Assembly (NCBI GenBank): GCA_023424965.1
Contig: JAFADI010000071.1
Location: 1 to 43,503 of the forward strand
From: Bacillota bacterium
GTDB lineage: Bacteria; Bacillota; Clostridia; Acetivibrionales; JAFADI01
Direction of reading: 5' to 3'
Length of the DNA: 43,503 nucleotides
In this document: positions 9,160 through 15,751 of the stretch, in pieces
Layout of the letters: each line of letters opens with the position of its first letter
How positions within the stretch are numbered: the first letter of the stretch is position 1
Position numbers and translations under genes: made by a program
Notes under the pieces: model-generated
What the model was told of the DNA's origin: nothing
Seen by the model: only the letters and a program-made list of their open reading frames with translations
Database searches by the model: none

Positions 9160-9738
9160 ATGTCATTACAATACGCTTTACTGGGCCTGTTGAGCTATAA
9201 ACCCATGACGGGCTATGCTCTGAAAAAAATGTTCGACGAGTCGATAAACAATTTCTGGGCAGCCAGCTTAAGTCAGATATACCGGGAGCTGGGCGCTCTT
9301 GAGGACAGAGGCTGCCTGATGTCGGTGATCGAGCAGCAGAACGACAGGCCCGATAAGAAAATATACAGCATCACCGAAAAAGGCAAAGCGGAATTTAAAG
9401 AATGGATTGTAAATTTTCCCGAAAAGCTTTCGAAAGAGAAAAGAGATGAATTTACTTTAAGGATTTTTTTTGGTTCAAATTTGAGCCGGGAGGAATTGGG
9501 CGCCCAGTTCCAACGATTCAAAAAAGAAAAGCAGGCTCAAATGGAGGAAATCAAAAACTTGTACCGGCTGTCGGATAGATTCGTCAGTGAAATGGCGTTG
9601 TTCGGCGGAGAGGAGTTCTACTGGAAGTTTGTACTTCGAAGGGCACAGTTAAGTCTGGAAATGTTGATGGCATGGGCTGACGAGTGTCTGGCCGAGCTGG
9701 CCGGGAAAGAGGGGGAATCCTTGCATGAAGAAATTTAA
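9160..9738 (+). CDS. PadR family transcriptional regulator
   Basis: 192 residues. The N-terminal winged helix (about 1-80) shows the PadR pattern 'LLGLLSYKPMTGYALKKMFDES...IYRELGALEDRGCL', and 'KKIYSITEKGKAEF' forms the wing. The rest is the helical dimerisation domain of the Vir_AT type. The start has GGAGGAGG about 5 bases upstream. The end overlaps the following flavoprotein gene by 14 bases, so the two are co-translated. PadR proteins usually act as ligand-responsive repressors; the triple repeat in its own promoter is the likely operator. Confidence 0.9.
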   Translation: MSLQYALLGLLSYKPMTGYALKKMFDESINNFWAASLSQIYRELGALEDRGCLMSVIEQQNDRPDKKIYSITEKGKAEFKEWIVNFPEKLSKEKRDEFTLRIFFGSNLSREELGAQFQRFKKEKQAQMEEIKNLYRLSDRFVSEMALFGGEEFYWKFVLRRAQLSLEMLMAWADECLAELAGKEGESLHEEI

Positions 9739-10441
9739 GGTTGTTGGCTTGATCAGCAGTCCCAGGTACGACGGCAACACGGCCGTACTGGTGCGGGAAG
9801 CGCTAAAGGGGGCGGAAAAGGGAGGAGCCGCTGTAGAGGAGGTATTTCTTCCCCGGTGTACAATCAATTTTTGTACCGGCTGCTTTAAGTGCCTGGCTGA
9901 CGGGAAATGCTGTTTCAACGATGATTTTGAGGAAGTAAGGGAGCTGCTTTACGAAGCAGAAGGAATTATTCTGGGTTCCCCGACCTACTGCCGCACCTAT
10001 AACGCAACAATGAAAAACTTCTTTGAAAGGCTGGGGATGTTTGAGGTCATGACGTCTTCCCTGGGGGGGAAATATTTTGCCGGGATATCTGCCGCCGGGT
10101 CCGCCATGACGGCAAAAAAGACCGCAGGGGAAATGGCCTCCCTCATAAGCAGCGGCGTTTTCAAAAGAAGTTATGTTTCAGGGGTGCTGGGAGCGGGTTT
10201 TGTGAAAGGCATGCCGGCCCATGAGGACCGGGAGGCCTTGAGGAAAGCCCGGGAACTGGGATCTAAAATTTCAAGGGACATCAGGAATGAAAAACGCTAT
10301 CTCCTGCAAAAGCCCTTTATAAGGTTGGTCAATAACTTTTTCATCAAGCCCCAATTCATTAACTATGTCTCGAGGGAAAAAGAACGGGATACAAGAGCCG
10401 TTTATGCAAATCTCCTGCAAAGGGGACTGCTTCAGCAATGA
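9725..10441 (+). CDS. Flavodoxin-fold NAD(P)H-dependent FMN reductase, iron-sulfur flavoprotein type
   Basis: 238 residues. The N-terminus has an FMN phosphate loop (SSPRYDGNTA). A Cys cluster C-x5-C-x2-C-x2-C-x5-CC follows at about 41-60, ending in FNDDF as in iron-sulfur flavoproteins and NADPH-dependent FMN reductases. 'GIILGSPTYCRTYNATMKNFFERL' is the second FMN loop. The C-terminal ~40 residues are a basic helical extension. Inferred activity is electron transfer or quinone/FMN reduction; the substrate is unknown. It overlaps the PadR gene upstream and is followed closely by an MBL-fold gene, so PadR probably controls all three. Confidence 0.82.
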   Translation: MKKFKVVGLISSPRYDGNTAVLVREALKGAEKGGAAVEEVFLPRCTINFCTGCFKCLADGKCCFNDDFEEVRELLYEAEGIILGSPTYCRTYNATMKNFFERLGMFEVMTSSLGGKYFAGISAAGSAMTAKKTAGEMASLISSGVFKRSYVSGVLGAGFVKGMPAHEDREALRKARELGSKISRDIRNEKRYLLQKPFIRLVNNFFIKPQFINYVSREKERDTRAVYANLLQRGLLQQ

Positions 10442-10460
10442 AAGGAGGGGAGCGGACGGG

Positions 10461-11099
10461 ATGAAAATAAATGACAACGTATACCGGATTGACTCGTCAA
10501 AGGGGAGCTATGTCTACCTTATAAGAGGAAAAGAAATGATGCTGGTGGACACCGGATTTCCCTTAAAGGGCAAAAGCATACGGAAAGAAATAGAAGCTCT
10601 CGGCATCCAATTGAAAGATATAAAACATATCCTGCTAACCCATCATGATATCGACCATATCGGCAATGCAGCCATGCTTCAGAAGCTGACGGGAGCCACG
10701 GTTTGGGCCTCGAAGGAGGACATTCCCTATATCCGTGGTGAGGTCGACCGGCACAGCTTCAAAAAATATTTCAAGTATATTTTCAGGGGGAGAGCGCCGG
10801 AAAATATGAAGCCCTATGGAGCCGATGAAAACAACATTGGCGGCATAGAGGTCATTCCCACGCCGGGCCATACGCCGGGGCATGTTTGTTTGCTGTACAA
10901 AGGGGCGCTTTTCGCAGGAGATTTGCTTGAAAGCAAGGACGGAAAGCTGAGGTCCTATCCGGCGGCATGGAACTGGGATAATTCCTTGATGGCGGAATCC
11001 ATCCGAAAAATAGCCGGCCTATCCTGCCAATGGGTTTGCCCGGCCCATGGAAAGCCTGTAATTTCCGTTTCTCCGGGTTATCTGCGGAATTGGCTGTGA
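10461..11099 (+). CDS. Metallo-beta-lactamase-fold hydrolase
   Basis: 212 residues from the ATG at 10461, chosen because AAAGGAGGGG lies just upstream; a longer frame would start inside the preceding gene. Metal motifs are visible: LLTHHDIDHIG (HxDxDH in place of the classical HxHxDH), TPGHTPGH, AGDLL and CPAHGKP. The second histidine of the first motif is therefore an Asp, a variant seen in some MBL subfamilies. Function could be thioesterase, lactonase or another hydrolysis; nothing here fixes the substrate. It is the last gene of the PadR operon and converges with the HD-GYP gene, 8 bases apart. Confidence 0.85.
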   Translation: MKINDNVYRIDSSKGSYVYLIRGKEMMLVDTGFPLKGKSIRKEIEALGIQLKDIKHILLTHHDIDHIGNAAMLQKLTGATVWASKEDIPYIRGEVDRHSFKKYFKYIFRGRAPENMKPYGADENNIGGIEVIPTPGHTPGHVCLLYKGALFAGDLLESKDGKLRSYPAAWNWDNSLMAESIRKIAGLSCQWVCPAHGKPVISVSPGYLRNWL

Positions 11100-11107
11100 T
11101 GGCACAG

Positions 11108-11917
11108 TTAAACTCCCAGTATTTTTTCCAAAACAAAAATAAATTCCCTGGAGTATTTTCCTTCCTCCGTTTTCAGTATATTTATCGCTGCGGGCATCTT
11201 TTGGGATTCCTTATAAGGCCTGCCGGAGGTAATGGCATCCACGGCATCGGCAATCATCACGATTTTGGCGTTGCGGGATATTTCATCCCCTTTTAGGCCT
11301 TGCGGATACCCGCTTCCATCCAGGCGCTCATGATGCTGCAGAATGATATCTGTACATTCCCTGGGAAGGCAGCAGGATTCAAGGGAACTTGCACCCAGCT
11401 CGCAGTGCTGGCGCATATAGACCATTTCCGTACTGTTCAAAGGCCCGGGTTTTTGTATGATGCGTTTGGGGACCAGCAGCTTGCCGATGTCATGCAGAAA
11501 AGCGCCCAGCCCTATGTTCCACAATTCATCATAGCTGTATCTCAGCTCTCCGGCGATGATCAAGGAAATAATGGCGACATCAATGGAATGTGTGTACAGC
11601 CAATCCACATAATTGCTCAAAGCATTGACATAGATCCACCAGGGCTCTGTTTTGGACTCAAATATGATGGAGCTTAATACCTTGTTTGAATAGGTAAGAA
11701 TACGCTCATCGCGGATACTCATTTTTTCTTCGACCATGTGGGTAATGGAAGAGGCCACGGCGCTTTTTTGATGGTCAAGGTTGGCGTATTCCGTTGGTTT
11801 GTTGATTCCAATCCTTTTTAGCTTTTTCTTCATGGCAGCCGTGGTTTTTTGGCCTTTCGCCAGTAGCAGAACCCCGTTTTTATCATAAATGTTTTCTTCG
11901 ACGAATTCTTCAGACAT
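11108..11917 (-). CDS. HD-GYP domain protein, probable c-di-GMP phosphodiesterase
   Basis: 269 residues. The N-terminal ~100 residues are a small unassigned domain ('GVLLLAKGQKTTAAMKKKLKRIGI' resembles the short domain preceding many HD-GYP units). The HD-GYP domain follows: YTHSIDVA, then the HD pair in GAFLHDIGKLLVP, then 'HHERLDGSGYPQGLKGDEI' and 'IVMIADAVDAITSGRPY'. All metal ligands and the GYP motif are present, so catalysis is likely. Known members hydrolyse c-di-GMP to GMP or pGpG; some act on other cyclic dinucleotides. A good ribosome binding site (AAAGGAGA) precedes the ATG. Upstream on the same strand are a transcription terminator and a c-di-GMP-I riboswitch, and beyond those a possible invertible promoter segment. 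Confidence 0.92.
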   Translation of the reverse strand: MSEEFVEENIYDKNGVLLLAKGQKTTAAMKKKLKRIGINKPTEYANLDHQKSAVASSITHMVEEKMSIRDERILTYSNKVLSSIIFESKTEPWWIYVNALSNYVDWLYTHSIDVAIISLIIAGELRYSYDELWNIGLGAFLHDIGKLLVPKRIIQKPGPLNSTEMVYMRQHCELGASSLESCCLPRECTDIILQHHERLDGSGYPQGLKGDEISRNAKIVMIADAVDAITSGRPYKESQKMPAAINILKTEEGKYSREFIFVLEKILGV

Positions 11918-11947
11918 TTCTCCATCTCCTTTTTAATTTTTCACAAC

Positions 11948-11981
11948 AAAAAAAGTAAGCAGTATACGGGCTGCCTACTTT
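11948..11981 (-). terminator. Riboswitch-linked intrinsic terminator before HD-GYP gene
   Basis: Read leftwards, AAAGTAGGCAG (11981-11971) pairs with CTGCTTACTTT (11962-11952) over 11 bp with one wobble, followed by seven T's (11954-11948). It sits in the leader about 35 bases before the HD-GYP start. Its 5' arm contains GGCAGCCC, complementary to GGGCTGCC in the riboswitch aptamer, which is the expected antiterminator pairing. Confidence 0.85.
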
Positions 11982-12049
11982 AAGCGGTCATATGGTTTAA
12001 ACGATGAGTAATCCATTACTTAAAATTCATTGGTTCATTTGCGTTCCTC

Positions 12050-12140
12050 TATAAACCAACCGGCAGCCCAGCTGTCATGGCAATCATTTGCTTTAGACCT
12101 GAGGCTTTGCGTCTCCACCTTTCGATGGGTTTGCCTTTTT
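12050..12140 (-). ncRNA. Cyclic di-GMP-I (GEMM) riboswitch
   Basis: The minus strand carries the conserved blocks of this class in order: GGCAAACC, a GAAA tetraloop (CATCGAAAGGTG), GACGCAAAGCCTC, AGGTCTAAAG, then the tetraloop-receptor arm CAGCTGGGCTGCCGG and terminal GGTTGG. The HD-GYP gene, a predicted enzyme of c-di-GMP turnover, lies downstream on the same strand with a terminator hairpin between. The 3' part of the aptamer (GGGCTGCC, 12069-12062) can pair perfectly with the terminator's 5' arm. Ligand-stabilised aptamer would thus favour termination (inferred OFF switch). Confidence 0.93.
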
Positions 12141-12152
12141 CAATTTTGAATT

Positions 12153-12182
12153 TCTATACTTTAACAATACCTGATGCTTCAA
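12153..12182 (-). promoter_or_regulatory. Candidate weak promoter for riboswitch/HD-GYP transcript
   Basis: Reading leftwards: TTGAAG (12182-12177), an 18-base spacer, TATAGA (12158-12153). Each box matches consensus at four of six positions. Initiation would fall about 5 bases before the aptamer. It lies just outside the left recombination site, so it is present in either orientation of the neighbouring segment. Confidence 0.4.
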
Positions 12183-12192
12183 TCCATTCGCC

Positions 12193-12222
12193 AATGTAAC
12201 ATTTTAATAATTTTGTTGCATT
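12193..12222 (+). repeat. Left recombination core-type site (inverted with 13014-13043)
   Basis: The site is AATGTAACA, spacer TTTTAATAATTT, then TGTTGCATT. The two 9-base arms are inverted repeats of each other (8 of 9), the layout of a tyrosine-recombinase core site. The 25 bases 12198-12222 are perfectly inverted at 13014-13038. CCATTC at 12184-12189 also recurs outside the right copy. Confidence 0.85.
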
Positions 12223-12360
12223 CTGAATGTTGAAAAAGCCTTTATATAAATGCATGTCAATAAATAAATACAAAATTGTGACAATTATAAAATGTATTAT
12301 GGCGGAGCTTTTTTTGGATAATAAAATAGAAAAAGATACATCAGGAGAAGGATCATTATT

Positions 12361-12921
12361 ATGACCGTCGAACCAATCAGAGAAAAAATCAAAATCAGGC
12401 AGCTTTACCAGTACTTAAATGGGAGTGACCCCAAATATGCTTTGATTTTCAAATTCGGTATCAATACGGGCTTGAGGATCAGTGATATAATTCCCCTCAA
12501 AGTGAAGGATATTTTTAATGAGAAGTGGCAGTTTAGAGAGTATTTGATCCTCAAGGAAAAGAAAACAGCCAAAGAAAAGAAAATCAAATTGAATGAAACT
12601 CTGCGCAAGTGTTTTCAGCAGTATGTAAAAACGCAGCGCCTTTCTCCGGAGGATTACCTCTTTCAAAGCCGGAAAGGCGGCTATTTGGGAAGGATACAGA
12701 TTTATAGGGTGTTGAGGGAGGCGGCAGCGGCGGTAGGCATTGAAAATTTTGGCACCCACAGCCTGAGAAAAACCTGGGGGTATTGGACTTACAAAATATC
12801 CAAATACAATATAGGGCTTATCATGGATACCTTCAATCACAGCTCTCCCGGGATAACACTCCGTTATATCGGCATCAATCAAGATCAAAAGGACGAGCTG
12901 TATTCCATTGTCCAGTTGTAA
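12361..12921 (+). CDS. Small tyrosine recombinase (FimB/FimE-like size, catalytic domain only)
   Basis: 186 residues, just the catalytic domain without the N-terminal core-binding domain of Xer or phage integrases; this size is typical of the fimbrial invertases FimB and FimE. The catalytic set is visible: Arg in NTGLRISDI (about 40), a lysine-rich beta-hairpin (about 60-75), HSLRKTW (HxxR, about 138-141), His in FNHSSPGITLRYIGI (about 161) and the Tyr nucleophile (about 170). It looks intact. The start has GGAGAAGG upstream. The gene sits alone between two perfect inverted core-type sites and next to a promoter that faces out of the segment, so inversion of its own locus is the most economical role. 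Simple transposition or integration are alternatives. Confidence 0.9.
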   Translation: MTVEPIREKIKIRQLYQYLNGSDPKYALIFKFGINTGLRISDIIPLKVKDIFNEKWQFREYLILKEKKTAKEKKIKLNETLRKCFQQYVKTQRLSPEDYLFQSRKGGYLGRIQIYRVLREAAAAVGIENFGTHSLRKTWGYWTYKISKYNIGLIMDTFNHSSPGITLRYIGINQDQKDELYSIVQL

Positions 12922-12960
12922 AAGGTGTTTGCCGTGCGGGATTTATTGCAATAATCGCAG

Positions 12961-12999
12961 CAACAGGCTGTTGACACTCTTATAGTGATGATATAAAAT
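12961..12999 (+). promoter_or_regulatory. Outward-facing promoter inside the inverted-repeat segment
   Basis: TTGACA (12971-12976), a 17-base spacer, TAAAAT (12994-12999). The perfect palindrome-like CAACAG-G-CTGTTG (12961-12973) overlaps the -35 box. It points right, away from the HD-GYP gene, and reads across the right recombination site into the 3' end of the AraC-type gene in antisense. After inversion it would read towards the c-di-GMP riboswitch. Confidence 0.65.
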
Positions 13000-13013
13000 A
13001 ATTAGTATAGGTA

Positions 13014-13043
13014 AATGCAACAAAATTATTAAAATGTTGTATT
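13014..13043 (-). repeat. Right recombination core-type site (inverted with 12193-12222)
   Basis: On the minus strand the site reads AATACAACA, spacer TTTTAATAATTT, then TGTTGCATT. It matches the left site at 28 of 30 positions with identical 12-base spacer. Because the spacer is asymmetric and the two copies are inverted, recombination between them would invert the 12193-13043 segment and not delete it. Confidence 0.85.
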
Positions 13044-13076
13044 GAATGGTTCCGTTTTCCAAAATTCCCACCTGTT

Positions 13077-14066
13077 TTATAAAATTTTCATCTTCTTGCG
13101 GTATTCTTCGGGCGAAAAACCATACAATCTTTTAAAGGCCATGGAAAATTTGCTGGGATTGGCATAGCCCAGATAAGCGGCAATGCTTTGAATGGTCCTC
13201 TGGCTGTCGGATAAAACCAGCAGGGAGTGCTTGATTTTGGCTTCCCGTATATATTCGCCGATGGTCACGCCATAGGCGGCTTTGAAGGAATCCCTCAATT
13301 TGGTTTTTCCCATGGCAGCCATCCGGCACATTTGCAATATGTCCGGAGGATTGGTGACGGCCGCGTCAATGGCTGATCTTACGCTTTCCAGTACATTTAA
13401 GTCCTTTGCACCCAGGTGCTTTTGGAGCTCTTTGAAGTGATTCCTGGTATGCCTGTAGTTGCTCAGAATGATGGAGAGCAGTTCTCCCACCTTGCTTTCA
13501 TAATACATCCGGGTCCCCGTGCGGTCCTGAAGCCTTTGTTTGAGCTGGAGGAAGAGGAGGGACACCTCCGGGGTGTTGTAGTCGGAGGCCCTGAAGTTAA
13601 AGGCTTCGGAAAGCTCAAAATCTTCTTCGGTAAAATGGGACCGAATCCTGTTGCGGATAAAATCGGAAAACAGCAATACGCTGACATACTTTATGGGAAT
13701 ATTTGCACCATAGCAGACTCTCCCCCGGCCAGGGCTGTTGATATACAGATTGACGCCCTGAGGAATGGACATGGCCTTTTTGCCGTTTTGAACATGGAGG
13801 ATGTTTCCCGATTCGATAAAGTACAGCTCGACAAACAACTGCTCGGAGTTGTAGGGACGTTCCAGGTTTTCATAGGGCATCCAGTCGCCCAGGGAGACAA
13901 AGAGTCCCGGACAGGGATTGGACTGGTAGATGAAGCCCTCTCCGTCCAGGGGAAAAGGCCGGTATAAAACGCCGCAGTCCTTTTTTTCCTCCATAAAGGA
14001 AAGCCTTTTTGTAAACACACCATAGCCCAATTCGTGTGCATTGTCCACAAAGGTATTGGATTTCAA
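13077..14066 (-). CDS. AraC family transcriptional regulator
   Basis: 329 residues from a TTG at 14066, chosen because GGAGGAGG ends 6 bases before it; upstream in-frame ATG codons lack this and would add low-complexity sequence. The mature N-terminus 'NAHELGYGV' resembles the YbtA/PchR-like group. The ligand/dimer domain covers about 1-220. The C-terminus is a double HTH ending 'TIQSIAAYLGYANPSKFSMAFKRLYGFSPEEYRKKM'. It is divergent from the ECF transporter operon, with a perfect 8+8 inverted repeat between them. YbtA/PchR relatives respond to siderophores or metals, so control of the ECF operon by an iron-related ligand is a fair inference. Confidence 0.88.
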   Translation of the reverse strand: MKSNTFVDNAHELGYGVFTKRLSFMEEKKDCGVLYRPFPLDGEGFIYQSNPCPGLFVSLGDWMPYENLERPYNSEQLFVELYFIESGNILHVQNGKKAMSIPQGVNLYINSPGRGRVCYGANIPIKYVSVLLFSDFIRNRIRSHFTEEDFELSEAFNFRASDYNTPEVSLLFLQLKQRLQDRTGTRMYYESKVGELLSIILSNYRHTRNHFKELQKHLGAKDLNVLESVRSAIDAAVTNPPDILQMCRMAAMGKTKLRDSFKAAYGVTIGEYIREAKIKHSLLVLSDSQRTIQSIAAYLGYANPSKFSMAFKRLYGFSPEEYRKKMKIL

Positions 14067-14273
14067 ACAGGTCCTCCTCCTCCCAGATAGTTTTGTACCA
14101 AAAGCCGTTGGTTTAAGCATAAGCTTGCCATGTTCCGGGGGCCGCTGCAAAGTCCGGGCATACCGTTTTATAGGCCATGAATACCACGGAGAAAAACCGG
14201 AACTGCCGGGCAAAGCCTTGCACTTCCGGGATTTCAGCCCGACAGGGGCCGGAACCCACCTTTTTTGCGGTGG
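14067..14273. other. Non-coding GC-rich stretch upstream of AraC-type gene
   Basis: About 200 bases with no credible gene. It holds several self-complementary GC-rich blocks (for example GCCGGGC and GCCCGAC around 14202-14243) and could fold in an AraC leader RNA on the minus strand. I recognise no known RNA class. Confidence 0.3.
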
Positions 14274-14302
14274 TTGACACAACAAAGGGTTCTATTTAGA
14301 AT
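14274..14302 (+). promoter_or_regulatory. Sigma-A-type promoter of ECF transporter operon
   Basis: TTGACA at 14274-14279, a 17-base spacer and TAGAAT at 14297-14302: a near-consensus promoter. The expected start is near 14309, just before a perfect inverted repeat. Confidence 0.8.
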
Positions 14303-14315
14303 AAACAGCATGGAA

Positions 14316-14333
14316 AGTTAGATAAATCTAACT
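14316..14333. promoter_or_regulatory. Perfect inverted repeat, probable operator
   Basis: AGTTAGAT-AA-ATCTAACT, a perfect 8+8 palindrome centred about 15 bases downstream of the predicted transcription start. The GTTAG/CTAAC half sites resemble DtxR/IdeR-type metal-repressor boxes; it could also be the site of the divergent AraC-type regulator. Confidence 0.65.
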
Positions 14334-14350
14334 ATGGTGTAAATTATATC

Positions 14351-14391
14351 ATTTCCCTTCAACCCGGTCAACGGCAGGGTTAAAGGGAAAT
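14351..14391 (+). promoter_or_regulatory. Long hairpin in the ECF operon leader
   Basis: A 15-bp stem with one mismatch (14351-14365 with 14377-14391) and an 11-base loop ends just before the AAAGGGGG ribosome binding site of the first gene. No T-run follows, so it is not a terminator; it may affect mRNA stability or translation. Confidence 0.5.
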
Positions 14392-14407
14392 CAAAGGGGG
14401 AAGTGGT

Positions 14408-15016
14408 ATGTCGAATCAAATTCCGGCTTTTAAAAAAGCGTTAACCGTTAAAGAACTGGTCACGACGGGGATTTTCAGTGCCCTGTTTTTTGCAGCCACC
14501 ATGGTGGGAGGAATGTTGTTTGCCCCCAACCCGGTACTCACCTATCTGATGCCGGCTGCCGTGGCTCTGGTGGCAGGTCCCGTCTATATGCTGATGAGTG
14601 CCAAGGTTCCCAAACATGGCCCCATTCTGATTCTCGGCGTTGTCATGGGGCTGCTGATGTTTGTTACGGGGATGTACTGGCTCTGGTCCATCGCCTATGT
14701 GGTGCTTGCGGGGGTGGCGGAGCTGATTGCCGGGGCGGGCAGATTCAGGAATAAACGCCTCAACATTTTGGGGTATGTTGTTTTTTCCCTGAATCCCATG
14801 GGCTCCTATATCATGCTGTGGATCAACCAGAAGGCCTACGCCTCCTACCTGACCAGCAAGGGAACGGAGCAGAGCTACATGGATACCATGCTTGCAACGG
14901 CACAGGGCTGGATGCTGCCGGCAATGATTGGCGGAACGGTGCTTTTTGCGTGGCTGGGAGCCTTACTGGGCAGGAAGCTGCTCAAAAAGCAGTTTGAAAA
15001 AGCGGGGATTGTCTAG
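14408..15016 (+). CDS. ECF transporter substrate-binding (S) component, MptD/Trep_Strep family
   Basis: 202 residues, very hydrophobic, with five to six predicted membrane helices. It opens with a short polar stretch and 'LTVKELVTTGIFSALFFAATMVGG', matching the Trep_Strep/MptD family of ECF S components. The next gene (T component) follows immediately and the fused ATPase comes third, so the operon holds a complete dedicated ECF importer. The substrate cannot be read from sequence. Proteins of this group are repeatedly found with iron or heme-related loci, and the AraC neighbour and metal-box-like palindrome agree with that, but this is inference. Confidence 0.82.
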   Translation: MSNQIPAFKKALTVKELVTTGIFSALFFAATMVGGMLFAPNPVLTYLMPAAVALVAGPVYMLMSAKVPKHGPILILGVVMGLLMFVTGMYWLWSIAYVVLAGVAELIAGAGRFRNKRLNILGYVVFSLNPMGSYIMLWINQKAYASYLTSKGTEQSYMDTMLATAQGWMLPAMIGGTVLFAWLGALLGRKLLKKQFEKAGIV

Positions 15017-15739
15017 ATGAAGCCTTTATTCCGGACCGGAAATTCCAGAAAAGGAATGCTGCACATGGACCCCAGGACCAAGCTGTTTATTTTGCTGGTG
15101 GGCAATGTGGCCGTTTTTCTCACGCCCACCCTGGCCTTTGAAATTCTGCTGGCTTTTGCAGTTATGATACTGGGGCTCCTGTGCGGCGTATACCGGTTTT
15201 CCCTGCGAATGACCGCCGTCTATTTGCTCCTGGTGGCCTTTCAAATTGCCGCGGGGCTTTACCTTTCCGGCATGCTCAGGGTGATGCTGCTGAGCTTCGC
15301 CGTATTTGTACGCAAGATCTTTCCCTGTGCCATGCTGGGAGGAATCATGATCTCCACCACCAGGGTCAATGAGTTCATGACGGCAATGCACAGGCTGCAT
15401 CTGCCCAAAAGCCTGGTGGTGCCTCTGGCGGTCATGCTGCGCTATTTCCCCATGATCGGGGAAGAGTGGCAAATGATCAAGGATGCCATGAGGATGAGGG
15501 ATGTGTCGCCGACCCTCTGGGGAATGGTGAGGAATCCTGCACAGACCGTGGAATGCCTTTATGTCCCGATGCTCATGTCCGCCTCCAAAATCGCGGACGA
15601 GCTTTCGGCAGCCTCCGTTACCAGGGGAATAGAGAATCCAAGGCCTCGCACCTGCCTGCAGGAAATCCGCTTCGGCCTGCCGGACGCCCTTTGCGGGGCC
15701 TGCTTTACGGCGTTGCTGGTCGCTGTTTTTATCTTTTGA
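15017..15739 (+). CDS. ECF transporter transmembrane (T) component, CbiQ family
   Basis: 240 residues. It starts directly after the stop of the S component. The opening 'LHMDPRTKLFILLVGNVAVF' is the classic CbiQ/EcfT start. It is followed by several membrane helices and the coupling-helix signature near the C-terminus ('ASKIADELSAASVTRGIENPRPRT', the ARG-type motif that contacts the ATPases). It connects the S component to ATP hydrolysis by the next gene product. Confidence 0.88.
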   Translation: MKPLFRTGNSRKGMLHMDPRTKLFILLVGNVAVFLTPTLAFEILLAFAVMILGLLCGVYRFSLRMTAVYLLLVAFQIAAGLYLSGMLRVMLLSFAVFVRKIFPCAMLGGIMISTTRVNEFMTAMHRLHLPKSLVVPLAVMLRYFPMIGEEWQMIKDAMRMRDVSPTLWGMVRNPAQTVECLYVPMLMSASKIADELSAASVTRGIENPRPRTCLQEIRFGLPDALCGACFTALLVAVFIF

Positions 15740-15751
15740 GGGGGTGCTGCT

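Noticed and set aside
12223..12300. A leftward promoter (TTGTAT to TATAAA) inside the left end of the invertible segment
   Set aside because: The spacing is 21 bases or the -10 box is poor at normal spacing, so it is not a convincing promoter for the HD-GYP gene in the present orientation.
14067..14285. N-terminal extension of the AraC-type protein to an ATG at 14285
   Set aside because: The extension is low-complexity and overlaps the divergent promoter; a TTG with an ideal GGAGGAGG site gives a family-like N-terminus.
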